From NCBI RefSeq assembly GCF_023278565.1, contig NC_064672.1, forward strand, positions 4,092,001 through 4,156,000: a stretch of DNA of 64,000 nt, read 5' to 3'. This stretch comes from Colletotrichum lupini (lineage: Eukaryota; Ascomycota; Sordariomycetes; Glomerellales; Glomerellaceae). Numbering within the stretch: the stretch's first letter is position 1; each line of letters opens with the position of its first letter. The notes beneath the pieces were generated by a model. It was not told where the DNA came from. It saw nothing but the letters and a program-made list of their open reading frames with translations, and made no database searches. The position numbers were made by a program, and so were the translations under genes. This document shows, piece by piece, positions 24,910 to 36,677 of this stretch.

Positions 24910-25944
24910 GATGGCAATGTGCGGGTGCGAACATATTTGTGATTTGGGATGGATCAAATGGCGTTCGGGGGTATGATGGGTAATTATTCTGGGAGCATGG
25001 TTCTAATTACCAGGGCAGCATCGTCTGGGACAGTCAAACGGTGGTTAGATTCCCGAAAATGAAGTGATTGAGATTACGTACGAGTGCCGTGCTTGAGACG
25101 ATCTTGGTAATACGAAATGATGGCCAAAGGCAAAGAGGCCGAGGGCACACGACATTAATGTGAGCAGTACCCTGACACTTATCTCCTCGCCACCGTTCAC
25201 AATCGCGTTGTCGTAAGAATCGAAGTTATACAACACCAGGTCTTCACTCACAAAGCAATCAGTGTACTCAAGGATAGCAGATGGTGACTTCCATTTCCGG
25301 CTAGAAAGAAAAGCTAGCAAAAGAGCAAGCCTGCTTCTGTACGAGCCAGAGGGAAGATCCTCCGCAATCAGTGTCAAAAGGGGCGGTAATCTCAGCCATA
25401 CCCCGTCAAATCAGTCCGTTGAAGCCATTTCTCTCTGCCAGAGATTCCTTGTAAACGATAAGCCACCTGGCCAATCCGGCGAAAAGAGAAATCAAACCCA
25501 AAAGCCCTTCCTCCCCCCTTTCCAGGTTCCGTCAAATCCCAGCCTCCATTATCTCATGATCCCCCCGCGGTCACCTCCTCCCCCTCCATTGCCACTCCAG
25601 AGCAATCAACCCAATGGCGGCGGTCGTTTGTTTTGGTGTTGCGAAGAAGAAAAGGTGTCCATGGTCGAAAAGAAAAGAGACGAAGAAGCCGAGAAACTAA
25701 CGAAAAGCTGATGAGAGAGGAGGGAAAAAGCGAAAAGAAAACCGTTCCTGATGCCGAAAACAATGCCAGTTTCTGTCGAACCACCTTGCCGTCAAACCCA
25801 GTAGCAAGAAATGAAGAAGGAATCAAAAAAGACGGCGAACGAAAACCCTTGTTTCCCAATCTTCCCCGCCCATCATTAAAGTCATGAGAGCAGGGTAAAT
25901 CCAAGGAAACGGGTTTCATCGTAAACCAATCCTCCCGTCCTCAT
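24910..25944. other. Intergenic, no supported gene
   Basis: This holds the 3' side of UFD1 and about 1 kb of normal-composition DNA. Short open frames occur on both strands but lack recognisable motifs, splice logic or start context. I see nothing else here. Confidence 0.55.
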
Positions 25945-26262
25945 TTAATCCAAGACCATCGCGTTCGCAGCCTGAGCCGCAGCCTCAGTAGCCTCAGCGG
26001 CAGCCTTAGCAGCAGCCTCCTCCTTCTCGGCTGCCTTGCGCGCGTTGATCGCCATGAGATACTTGCGACCGTTCACGCAGGCGGTCCAGACACGCTTCTC
26101 GAGTTCCCACTAGGCGGGATCCATGACGTGAGCGAACTTGACGGACGGATCGGCCTTGGGGTCGCTTCTGACGCCGTTGAAGTTGTCTCTGAGCTTGAAG
26201 CGGGACTCGGCGGCAGGGGCGTCGTTGATGGTCAAGCTGCGGAATTCCTTAGTGAGGTCCAT
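25945..26262 (-). pseudogene. Small gene with in-frame TAG: 50-aa ORF plus 54 open codons beyond it
   Basis: ATG at 26,262 opens M-D-L-T-K-E-F-R-S-L and continues to A-H-V-M-D-P-A. A TAG follows at 26,112-26,110. The same frame then stays open for 54 codons (W-E-L-E-K-R-V-W-T-A-C-V-N-G-R-K-Y-L-M, then an Ala/Lys/Glu-rich helix) to TAA at 25,947-25,945. The two parts read as one protein of about 104 residues. A single C-to-T change (CAG to TAG, a CpA context) would explain the break. Alternatives are stop readthrough, an unrecognised intron ending at that TAG, or two unrelated ORFs. I do not recognise the family. Confidence 0.5.
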
Positions 26263-26555
26263 TTTTTGAAAATTCTGAGGGGTTTGGAGAGAGGAAGTTG
26301 TGTTATTTGTGGAAGTTGGGATGTGGGAATAGAGTAGAAGGATAATTGGAGCTTTGATTGTAGATATTCGCGGTGTGAGGTATGGAAGATGAAAATATGG
26401 AAAGACGAAAGGTAATGATGGAAGGTAGGAGGTAGGTAGTGGGGTCAAATTTGAACGTAAGGGGTAAAGGTAAACAACAGACGGATGCAGAACAGGTAAG
26501 AAAAGCGATTCCGTGCTGTTGAAGCTGGAAGAGCCACAAAAACACAAACACAAGC

Positions 26556-27318
26556 TCAGGATCTGAAATGCCGGGTTGACCAGAATGGGGTCTAGGTGAA
26601 AATACAGAAAATAGAACAAGAATCCGTAGTAACATACCTGCGCGAGCGGGCAGCACGAATGAAAGAGGGCATGGTGCCATTGCCCTCGAACTTGAACTCG
26701 ACCTGGTGGTCACCGGTGAGGTCAACCGGCTGACCGATAAGACCAGAGACAGGAGCGGCGTTCTCCATATTGGCATCGGTATCGTTGCCGGTGAGATCAA
26801 TATGCTGGCCATGAAGAGCAGCAACAAGACCTTCGTGAAAGATCTTGACACGCTTCTTTGAGTCCTCCGTGTCGGACTCAGCATCGTCAACGCCATCGTC
26901 AGCCGAAATGGCAAGCGAAGCCATCTCGTTGGCAGCCTGGGCCGCACCAGAACCACCGGCAATGGAGATTCTAGCCGCTCTGGTGCCGGAGCCGGGGGCA
27001 GCACGCTTGCGGGAAGAAGGAACCGGAGCCGGGGTGGCAGGCATGTCGGCGGCCGCGTCCATCTGCTCATTGAAAGGCTTGAACAGAGACTTCGAGAAGC
27101 GCTGACTGTGAGAGAAATTGTGATTAGTTCTGCCGGAAACTGTGTCAAGAAATAGTCACTCACCTGAGGGCCGCGACGGTGTATCTGTAGCCGAGGCGGC
27201 TCATGCGGCGAGCGACGTTAGCCCAGTCAGGCTTTATGCCAGCACCGCTGTTGGCAGTAGTGAGGATGGAGAGCAAGAGGGCCTTCTCGGCCTCGACGGT
27301 CCAAGAGTTGCCAGCCAT
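26556..27318 (-). CDS. Myb/SANT-like small nuclear protein
   Basis: Predicted exons on the minus strand are 27,318-27,164, 27,105-26,638 and a 7-nt last exon 26,562-26,556, giving 209 aa. Exon 1 encodes M-A-G-N-S-W-T-V-E-A-E-K-A-L-L-L-S-I-L and ends V-A-A-L just before a phase-2 donor. Exon 2 resumes S-Q-R-F-S-K-S-L-F, completing a third helix. This split exactly before the invariant Gln is shared with the genes at 34.4 and 38.7 kb. The rest is low complexity with a basic R-K-R-A-A-P patch and two similar acidic motifs (H-I-D-L-T-G and P-V-D-L-T-G). If the last intron is retained, the end changes to a short alternative tail. Probable chromatin or transcription factor; function unknown. Confidence 0.75.
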
Positions 27319-27820
27319 TGTTGCGTTGCTGATGTTGCGATGAGTAAATGTGGAAGAGAGTCGTCAAGTAAAGGGAGTTGAGAAGAGGAAGGTTTGAGAG
27401 AGTTTGTGTTGACCACTGGGTAGTATGAAAGTTGAGAGGCGCGGTGTGCTTGAGAGGAAGAAACAAACACAGAAACGCGTAGGAATGCGATGATGTGATA
27501 GAAAAAAAATGATAGAGGGTGGAATATTCAGGTTTGGTCGTAATGGAAAGAGTTCCGCGATGAGTTGAGACTCGAAAAGTAAGATAAATAGCATGAGTAA
27601 GAAACCACGTACCTGGTATGCTGTATATAGCGAAGTGTAATGATGTTAATCTCCTATGGGCGAAGATCTCGCTCTCTAGTCGAGGAGTTGTGAGAGGTGA
27701 GGTTGGTTGAAGAGGAAGAGGTCTGTGGAGGGGGTGAAAGGGGAGATTATCCTAGGTGAGAGTCAAAATCTCGAAAAGCCAGAGAGGTCAAGCAGGAAAG
27801 AGCTGTTATAATCTGAGAGC
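27319..27820. promoter_or_regulatory. Upstream region of the 27.3-kb Myb-like gene
   Basis: About 500 bp lie between the start codon and the tandem array. There is no defined element; the minus-strand sequence is rich in pyrimidine runs close to the ATG, typical of a fungal leader. Confidence 0.4.
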
Positions 27821-28343
27821 TGGCACTCGCCTCAACTATGGGACGGCACTCGCCTCAAGGGTCAATGGGATAGCACTCGCCTCGAGTTGGGACGACCCTC
27901 ACCTCGAGGGTTGACAGACGGCACTCGTCTCAAGTTGGGACGGTACTCAGGCTCAAGTATTGGACGGCACTCGCCCCAAGTTTACGATGGCACTCACCTC
28001 AAGGGGTAACTGGATGGCGCTCGCCTCAATAATATGAGAGATGGTGCCCGCCATAAAAGGTGAATGGGTAGCACTCGCCTGAAGTGTAGGATGGCACTCG
28101 TCTCAAAGGGTAGTGAAATGATATCCTTCTCAACAAGTTGGAGATGGCACTCGTCATGAAAGGTGAACATATGCCCCCTGACTCAAAGGGCTGTGAGATA
28201 GCATTCGTCTAAAGAAGGCACTCGTCTCAGGATGCTGAGGGATAGCACTCGCCTCGAAAGGTGAGTACATAGAACTCGTCCACCCTGTGAGATCATATTC
28301 ACCTCAAGGGTGAGTCGATGGCACCCGCCTCGATGAGTAGAGA
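27821..28343 (+). repeat. Degenerate 22-30 bp tandem array, about 21 units
   Basis: The units are variants of TGGCACTCGCCTCAAGGGT plus a variable 5-10 bp spacer such as GAATGGGA. I count about 21. Unit length varies, so the array is not a coding repeat, and the spacers are not unique, so it is not CRISPR. It sits about 500 bp upstream of the Myb-like gene on the minus strand. Confidence 0.85.
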
Positions 28344-30007
28344 CTTTTTCGCCGCCTGAAGGCTTTCATACAAGAAAGGTGAGAGGTGTGATCTCAGACC
28401 TAAAACCTCTTGATGAGTGCGACGAGGTAGTAGGACACTTCTTTCTAACGATTGGGAGGCAAGGACTTGTGGTCACATTGTGATGCAAGAGAGTAAAAGA
28501 CTCAAGTAGAAGACGAGAAGCAAAGACTTCGACAAAGATTATAAGAAAGGGGGTTGGAAGTTTACTAAGAAAGGATAAAGAACAAGTAGACTTGGAGCAA
28601 TGAGAATATGTAGCAGTCTCCGGCTTCCCTAAAAACGAATTGAAATCATGGAGCTTGGCACATAGTGCAATAAGGTAAGTGAACCTTAACCCAGATTAGC
28701 GGAAGCGGGAGCGGGAGCGGGACGGAGAGATCTCACTTGTTGCGATGAAGCAAAGTTCCGATGAGGGCAGAAGATAAATGTGGGTTTGGAGATTTCCCCC
28801 TGTCTAAGAGAGCTATTTAAAGCCAGTGTAGCTCATGACTTCATGATGTATTGCTTCTCGCTGGCGGTCGTCTGACCGCTGTGCCGTCTCATGTCTCGTC
28901 TCAGGAGGTCCCTCAAACCATCTGTATATTCTCTTCGTCTAGTCTCGGTTTTATCAGCCAGCCTTACACGGTTGAGATGAATCCCTGTGGATAGAACAGC
29001 TAAAAATCTCGGCAAAAGGCATCTTGATGAAGGAATAGGGATTGACAACGGATGAAATAGTGCTCATCTTGAGCAAAATCTTATGCCATATGGCCCTTTC
29101 ATCTTGGGCAATTTACCGGTTATGAATTTACACCACTATCTGCTTTGTCGCTGCCTGATTTCGCTTCATCTCTGCAATTGATAGCTCGTAAGATGTGGGC
29201 AATAATACGCCAAGTCCATTCAGCTACTGGCAAAGGGAAGAGAGGATAGAGAGGCAGATAAACCCTAGAGCATCCATGACTTGGGATGTATGCGCGCCAG
29301 ACTGGGTAGTGGTGGTGGGTTTATATAGACATCATACCGTTAGTGAACACTGCTTGGAGAGGTACGTAAGAAGTCAAGTTGAATGAAAGCCTAAGGTGCT
29401 GGATGGCCTAGGGCTGATGGTGAAAGGGTTGGATGGAATAAGGCTAAGGCGGAGGAGGACATGTGAGAACATGGGAACCAGGCATGAAATGGTGGTAGAG
29501 AATCAATGCTGATGCCGAAGTGCCACGGTTTGATATCTTAGAAGGGAAAAGGTATTGCCGGAAAAAGAGGTCTTGGCTTAGCAAGAAGGTGATGGATAGG
29601 ACAAACCCGAGGCCGAGGCCGCCGTATTAATAAAAGAGCATGCGAAATCAAGAAGCAGAAACTCGTCATAGAAATCGTCATTGTATGTGTTTAAAATTCT
29701 AAAGGCCCCCCTGCTTTCTTCCGGGAAGCATACATTCTAGGCCAGACCAGTACGCCGTTTGCAGGGTGTCGCGTAAATTCATTAGTACATCTGGTAGTCC
29801 CAATCGATGTGAGTAGAGGAGTGACCAGCACAAAAGAGACAAGAGACATGAGACAAGAGAGGGAGAACAGAAAAAGGCCAACGACAGTGAAGAGAAAAGC
29901 CCGAGGTATCTTCTTTTTTTCCAACCCGGACCCAAAACGTATAAGATGACCTCTCCCTCAATACCACTCCCAGTATTCGCTTGAACCATTTTTCAGGTTC
30001 GGATTAA
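28344..30007. other. Intergenic, no supported gene
   Basis: This is normal-composition sequence with only short, unconvincing open frames. A tiny GGGAGC-type repeat is present near 28,705-28,720. Nothing else is seen. Confidence 0.5.
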
Positions 30008-30898
30008 TCATGGGTGGAAATGGGTGTCCCAGTGCTCGTTCTTGATGTTCATGTGCTCAGGCATGAGAGACCCCAGCACAGGAGATCCATGCATGTCGTC
30101 GGTGGTATGCCCCTGACCGGCCTGGTGATCGCACAAGGAGCCGACGCCGAAGCCATCGATATCGTAGGCGGCATCAAAGGCCGAGTAGATTGGACTCGGT
30201 GCCCAGGAGTTGGGGTCGTGCTCGTGGTGATGCTGCTGTTCCGGCTCGTGTGCGCAGGCCATGGCTGATGGGAGATCAAAGGTCGGGTGAGCGCCCATGA
30301 GGCTCGCTGATGGGCTGAACTGCAAGTTGTGAGGCGCGGAGAACATGTCGTCGCTACACGGTGTGAGCATCCTGGGGTGGAAAGCCTGCTGGCATTCCGT
30401 GGCGGTAGGAGACGCCATGGATGTTGGTGTGAACTGCTGTCGGTAGGAGGGCTGGCTATGCTCGTGCTTGACCTTGACAGGAGACCTGGCACGAGCCTCG
30501 GCTTGGTGGAGAGCCTCCAGAGTCCCTGGTTCCGGCTTGACCCTCTTCTCGTCTTCCTCCTCTTCTTCCTTTTTCGGTGGCTTTTGCTCCTTTTTGTTCT
30601 TCGTGACCCTGTTCTTGTTTGCGGTGGCTCTGTTACGTTTTTGAGGCTCGAGGCCCAGCATTGCCGAGCGGAAACGGGAGTATCTCATGCGAGCAGCATG
30701 GCCGTTGGTGATGGGTTGTGATAGTATGGGATCATGAGCGACGGCATTCCAGTCAATCTGGGGGTTGAATAAGTCTCCAGTCAAGGTGATATGATGTGAT
30801 AGTAGTAAGTAGTAGAGAGCACTTACATCCTTGAGGTTCTTCTGTTTCAAGATGGCGAAGAGAAACCTCGTCATCTGGTTGTCTGTATTGGAGGACAT
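30008..30898 (-). CDS. Myb-like DNA-binding protein, putative transcription factor
   Basis: Exons on the minus strand are 30,898-30,827 and 30,757-30,008, giving 273 aa. The 69-nt intron (30,758-30,826; GTAAGT..CCCCAG) has no in-frame stop, so a retained form would encode 296 aa. Splicing joins M-T-R-F-L-F-A-I-L-K-Q-K-N-L-K-D to I-D-W-N-A-V-A and then A-A-R-M-R-Y-S-R-F-R-S-A-M, the pattern of the fungal Myb/SANT-like family. A strongly basic stretch (K-N-K-K-E-Q-K-P-P-K-K) and an acidic run follow, then a His/Pro/Ser-rich region with an H-H-E-H-D tract. The intron position differs from the other Myb-like genes here. Nuclear function is inferred; the target is unknown. Confidence 0.8.
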   Translation of the reverse strand: MSSNTDNQMTRFLFAILKQKNLKDVSALYYLLLSHHITLTGDLFNPQIDWNAVAHDPILSQPITNGHAARMRYSRFRSAMLGLEPQKRNRATANKNRVTKNKKEQKPPKKEEEEEDEKRVKPEPGTLEALHQAEARARSPVKVKHEHSQPSYRQQFTPTSMASPTATECQQAFHPRMLTPCSDDMFSAPHNLQFSPSASLMGAHPTFDLPSAMACAHEPEQQHHHEHDPNSWAPSPIYSAFDAAYDIDGFGVGSLCDHQAGQGHTTDDMHGSPVLGSLMPEHMNIKNEHWDTHFHP

Positions 30899-33800
30899 GT
30901 TGAGAGTGTTGGAGAGTTGTCTCGCCTCGAGCTGACCAGGCTATGGGAATGGGGGTGAGGTCGATATTGAAGCCAGTGAGCTGGAGGAAAGGGGAGTAAT
31001 TTGAAGTGCACAGCAACAGAAGCTGAAGCTTTGGCTCAACCTAGTCAACCAGCACACGACAGGCAAGTGTGGAGTTGAAATGAAGGAAATGAGTCACTGT
31101 GAAGATTGGTGAGGCAAGGCGAAGCCCAGATATATGGCATCCAAGTCAGCAGGTTGTGATCTGGAAATGGTGCAACCACTGAGGGCGAGGCCGGTCACCG
31201 GTTGGTGTGGGTGGTCAATGAGGGTGAGGCGGACAAAAGAGGCAGACAAGGAGGATTCGTCAGAAGGCAGCCTGATAACACCCCGGGACATCAACGGTAG
31301 TTATAGGTGCTTGGAGAGGGCCCATGGACCATGGAACTAAAGGGAATGGGCATGCAAGTCGGCTTGATGCTGGTACCGAGCCTCGATGGGGCCAAGTAGT
31401 TGTGGATTAGGAGCTGGAGTTGGCGTTGGCATCTATACAGTATGAAGAAAAAGAAAGTCGAACGAAGATGCTTTCAGGGAAGACGCCGCGGCGCTTGGGC
31501 CGACATTTTATTGAGGTGTAAAAGTGGCAAACCCCTTGGTTGAGACACAAGGAATCAAAATAGTCCCTTGTTGCCTGGAGTTACGGCGGCAGGCTTTGAC
31601 GGGGACGCATGGAAATAGGAAGAGAGGGGGGAAGAGGGGGGTGTGTGACGTTTGTGGAGGGTGTGGAGAGATGATGTGGTGTGGCAGGTGAGGTGTGGTG
31701 AGGTGCAGACGCAAGTGCATAGCATCCATGGATGGGATGGGATGATTTGGATCCAATGGCTTGGAGGTTTTGACGGCTGCCCTGCTCACGCTCACTTGAG
31801 CGCTGATGAAATGGTGGATGGGAGCTAAGAGGGCCGAGGTGTGTCGCGGCGCGGGGCCATGTCATTTGCGCGTAAAGTGGTTTGAATTCCCTAGCTTCTT
31901 GCGCTGTCTCTCTCATTTTTTTGATTTTTTTTGCCTTCCGGCGTCCGCAGATCCCTCCCCTGCACCCATCCCGACATGATGGAGTCGACTGGACTCTCTC
32001 CGACGAATGAAGGTTTGAACGGAAGGCCAGGAATTGCAAGGTATTTCGACTAGCGTGTCCGCCGATATGCGAGCACTAATTGATATCAACCATGTTTGCA
32101 CTCGCAGGCAGAATTGACTCGTCAATTGACACGCAGTTCTGGGTCTTCTTTTTTCTGGGGGGACTTTTTTTGCGGTCGAACGGGCCCCATCCCACCCCAA
32201 TGCAAGATCCAGGAACGCCCAACGGACCACTTGAAAACGGAACAGGGATCTTAATGGCATGAGACAGGTATGCGGTATGGATGTGTGACTCACTTTCGAG
32301 TACGTTAGTCCAAGGTAGCTTCGGAAATGGAGGGGGTTGGGGCGATTGGCTATGTCCATGTTGCAGCTCCCAGTTCGCGCACTATTCATTGGCGGCCTTC
32401 CCACACCGAGTCGTCAAACAAACTTACGCAGCAGGCGGTCGACAGACATTTGTGACGACGCAGCATGATGCCTTCTGATACGTACATGGTGTACTCAATC
32501 GCTTGCGAACACCCGGGTTTGTGCATCTAAGGTAGGGGTAAACCGGCTAGTAGCCACAAGGTTGGCGAAGCTTGCAGCGATGGAGCTTCTGTGATGCGGA
32601 TTACGGCGAATAATGGCAAACAGAGTTTGAGTCTCTTGGCCCGATTTAGTGCCCCCTGGATTCGTGTTCCAGTCAATCATACTGTCGTAATCTCAACCTC
32701 GTGTCTGGCTGGGACATCCGTCGGCTGCTGGTGATGCGAGCCGGCGAGGGGAGGGGTCAATCGAGATGGCCGTCCAGTTTGGCATTTGAACAGCGGATTG
32801 ATTGTTCAACGAGCAAAAGCACTTAGGAGACCAGAAAAAATTGCAATGAAATGATAGAGTGGGTTTAGAGGTCATAAAACGTGTAGATATGGCGTCCAAA
32901 GACCTGTTTGTTGTCGTAGGCGACACGCGATGAAGTTGGTGGGATCGGGTGAAGTGGTTTGGAGACGCGCCTCGCGATTCCGAGGGGCACTGTGTCCTCG
33001 CAATATTCCCACGAAACCACGTGATGTGTCATCTAGACCCACTTTGCGCATCGCCCACGGATCGACCTGCAGTTGCTGCCTGAGGTCTGACAGCGTCCGT
33101 TCTCCACACCTACCAAACCCGGCCTGAGATGGTGAGGAGAGGAGTAAAGCAGCGATTGCGACAGGGAACCTGGGTGAAGGGGCCTCCCGCGGCTGTTTGG
33201 GAGAAGCTTCAAAGAGGTAAGCTGCCTTGGTTCTTGTTCTCATTGGAGTAAATCGCGCGGTTTTTCCCACAGAGAGACCATGGAAGATGACCGCCTCACG
33301 CAGCTCTGTAGTCACAATTGAAGTTGCCTCTTCAGTCATCTGTCATTCTGTCAGGGTCGCGCCATCCTCAGTGTGCGGCTTAAGTTAAGATGCATCCGAG
33401 ACAGAATGCACCACCATTGGTTCCCGAGGTTGATCTCCCTTAGACTACGAGTACTCGGAAGGCTACCTTACACCGTCCGGCCATGTCTCGCAATCAGACA
33501 TTTGACAGATACGCTATCATGGCCAATCGAGTCGGCTGCAGGCGGGCAGCGGGCCAGATTCGACGTGTCTCACGAATCCATGTAATACCGAACTGAACGC
33601 ACAGCCGTCACGGCACAACTGACCAGGCAGCTCATGAACACGATTTCCGTGCAGAAAAAAACATGTTGGATCGTATGCAGCAAGGCGCGCTCGCTCAGGT
33701 CTTCTCTGGTAAGGTATGGAACGTGTAATATTCATCAGGCACTTGGTTGGAACAGCAGGCGCAGGCCAGCAAGAGAATTCAGAACTTGGAAGCTCTACTG

Positions 33801-34378
33801 TAAGTCGTCTGCCCAAATGCAACGGAGCACTACGACACTGAGGAGGGCGCCGTCAATTGCCGCTAACCTACCTGCAGCCAGTGCAGGGTGCCACAGCTCG
33901 CTTGATGAACGGCTAAACGCCGGGTATTATGCACATTGGAGTCTTTCGGAAGATCCACCCGCTGTCTTGTAGGCGTCTTTGGCCACGATAACTCTTGATC
34001 CATGGCCTCCCCAAACTTGTTTACAACTAACTGAAAAGAACCGTATTCACCCAGAAAGTATTACAGGAGCTGTTTCCAGTCTTTTGGAGTTTTCTCTCGG
34101 GGTTTGAGGCTTTGCAGAGGTGCGTGCAAGTCGAGCTCTTGCCCGGCGAAACGTTAAACCGCGCCAGGGAGCCACTCAAAACCCAGCGCCTTGACTTTCC
34201 TGCCTCGCGCCCCCCAACCACCTTTCGACCCATCGTTCTCTTGAGCTTAGCACACTACCAATTTCTCATCCTCGACCGCAAAGGATAGCCACCATCTCAC
34301 ATCCACTTTCAATCGTATAAGTCACAAGTATCAGGATATCATCCACGCGAATCGCCGACATCATCCGTCGCATTCGCC
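30899..34378. other. Intergenic, 3.5 kb with no supported gene
   Basis: This probably contains the divergent promoters of the two flanking Myb-like genes. Several open frames up to 155 codons occur (for example 32,872-33,339 minus), but none shows a conserved motif or clear intron structure. No RNA gene was recognised. Confidence 0.45.
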
Positions 34379-35798
34379 ATGAATAAAAATTGGAATGACA
34401 GAGCCGACAAGGATCTGTTCTTTACCATCCTGTCTGTGAAGAACATTGGCGTCATCAGCGGTTCGGAATGGACAACCATCGGCAACCACATGCGCACACT
34501 GGGTTACGGCTTCACCAATGAAGGCTGTAGGTGAGTTGGCGCGCCTCTCTCTCATGTTTAACCTTCCGACCCTACGCGCAACTTTCTTCGTAACGCACAA
34601 AGACGTCGTCATTGCGATTCGTTATTTCTAGAGCATTGCGCGTACTTACGCGCCTTCACTTTTGCGCCGACCCTTCTCTTACCATCTGCATTTCCCCGCT
34701 CTGTATTCTCTCCTAGTCTTCTTAGTGCTCATTCTTCTCTGTTTCCCTTCTGGTCCCTCCAGAATGGACCTTAAAATCTATTATGAAAGACAAAAGACGA
34801 AGTCAAGGACTGCCTTCAAGGCCCCTTTTCGCATTTTTCGTCGGGCCTCAGATCTATCACGTCACCTCGTTTCGTAAAGTTCCACTGCAAGCAACTAGAT
34901 GCTCTGTAGCTGGGACGACCTGCCATCGATGTTGCTTTACCATAGCCTTCTCATCTTCTCATCCTGGATCCGTCTCATTTGTTCCATTTGCATACAGCAA
35001 CTAACGAAATGCAGACAACACTTTCAGGGCCTTCGTCGTGCCCAACACAAGAGTGAGACAAATGGAGGGAGTCCTGATAACCCTCGCAAGGTCGACCCAA
35101 CAACAAATCCAATCACTCGTCGTCCAGGCCCGGGTCGTGGGAGGCCCAAGAAGCAACCTCAGCAAGCCGCGCAGATGGCCATCGCCGTCTTGGCTGAGCG
35201 AAATGGCGAAACCATCCGGCCTAGCCAACTTAGTCAAGTCGGACTCGATCAAGAAGTTCAAGCTGGTCAACCTCAATCTGTTATTCAGCCCGACCTTCAT
35301 ACCGATATAACCGATCTTCAGTCAAGTCTTCATCAGCCCGATTTCCAGTCCAGTCCCGAGCCCGACCTTCAACACAATCACCAACCCGACCTTCAGCATG
35401 ACCTTCAGCATGACCTCCAGCATGACCTTCAACACGACCCCCAGCCCGAGCACCAGCCCACTCATGAGGAGTCTATCCAAGATGACCACACCCACTTGGA
35501 AACATCCATCCTGCCTGACAGTCTTATGGCGGAGTCTCTGGACCTTCCCCTTAAAGACGACGCTCTTGGCTTGTCTCTCAAAGACGACAACGATGACGAA
35601 CAAGACGGCCCCGATGCCAAGAGAATCAAGCTCGACAACCCTGCTCATGACCATGACCATTCTCTCGTCGATGACGAAGCTGTGTTAGCTTTGGCCGCGC
35701 ACAGCGAACCCCCTTCTGATAGCTACAACTCCGAGTATCCCACAGCCGGCTTGACCGGTTCAGACCCGCACGCTTCCTTCTTTGGTCCTGAGACATGA
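34379..35798 (+). CDS. Myb/SANT-like protein with AT-hook and LQHD repeats
   Basis: Exons 34,379-34,530 and 35,015-35,798 give 311 aa. Exon 1 encodes M-N-K-N-W-N-D-R-A-D-K-D-L-F-F-T-I-L through G-Y-G-F-T-N-E-G-C and ends at a phase-2 donor. Exon 2 resumes R-Q-H-F-Q-G-L-R-R-A-Q, completing the Myb-like helix. An AT-hook core G-R-G-R-P-K-K follows at about residue 90. Next comes a low-complexity Q-P-D-L / L-Q-H-D repeat region (about 35,280-35,460) and an acidic tail. The 484-nt intron is long for this genome, but CTAACGAAATGCAG at its end is an excellent branch/acceptor pair. Likely a nuclear DNA-binding protein with unknown targets. The exon structure matches the 37.5-39.4 kb modules. Confidence 0.78.
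35280..35460 (+). repeat. In-frame short tandem repeat (Q-P-D-L and L-Q-H-D)
   Basis: Variants of CTTCAGCATGAC and CAGCCCGACCTT repeat within the coding exon. They keep frame and encode a His/Gln/Asp-rich segment. Such repeats commonly vary in number between strains. Confidence 0.7.
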
Positions 35799-36470
35799 GA
35801 GTAGTGGTCGACCCGCTTGAAAGCTTATGAGGCCAAGGCGGCGTCGGACGCAGCGAATACATTCGAATTTGGCGAACTTGTTGATTTAGACTAGGCGTCA
35901 AATCTATAAACCCGAGCCAGTCGATATTCCTTCTCCCCATCAGTTTTGTTAGGTCAAGGCGTTATGCATCAAAGCGGTAGCGGCATCAGGAGCGAGTTTA
36001 TGAACACGACGAGGTGCTTGGAGTTTGGACTGATTGGGTTTTTCCATTGTCTGTGATCCTTCGACTTATAAGGATACATGCTTAACTGGCATTGACCGAG
36101 TTTTTCGATCGAGACTACTAGTTCTCGAGAACAATAAACTTCACAGAACTTGCCACCTCTTTCTACCTGCCATACATCCCATCGAGACGGTTCTATCTCG
36201 GACTCGAGAGCAAACGCTATTTCATCATTCTCTTTGACGAACGTCTACTACCTTCCAGAACAACTCAGGGTTCGATGATGCACTAAGACACTCCATGTCT
36301 GTCACCCTCCGTACGAGCTAAGCTACAATGAAGGTAGGGGCTTGCTACAGAGTCGAGATATCTAGAATGCTCTGGCCTTCTGGATTTCCCGTGCTAGCTC
36401 GTTCACCAAGAGACTCCTATTCCCATGAGTTCTCCTTACCAGCTTGTTTGCCTACCAGTACAATGACTCT
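35799..36470. other. Intergenic, no supported gene
   Basis: This is the 3' flank of the AT-hook gene. No coding, RNA or repeat feature was recognised. Confidence 0.5.
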
Positions 36471-36677
36471 TGCCCTTTAGGTTCTGTTCACCAAGCAAGC
36501 AGATGTTCTCACTCTTTGAATGAAATTGAATAGCAAGAAGACATTTGCCCTTTTCGTTCCATTTGGTACTGAGGAAGGGTGCTCTCGCCCTATGGGGCTT
36601 CCTTGAGCAGCAAGAAGGTTCTTGCCTTCCAAGTGATGTTTGCCAGGCAGGAAAGATGCACCTTCTCTTGGGGGTTG

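Noticed and set aside
26303..27163. 286-codon minus-strand ORF over the 27-kb Myb-like gene
   Set aside because: It begins inside the predicted first intron and is in a different frame from the domain-encoding exons; its tail is hydrophobic low-complexity sequence.
27821..28343. CRISPR array
   Set aside because: Repeats are degenerate and spacers are short, variable and not unique; eukaryotic context. It is a decayed tandem repeat.
32872..33339. 155-codon minus-strand ORF in the 31-34 kb gap
   Set aside because: No recognisable family, no intron structure and irregular composition; too weak to call a gene without expression data.
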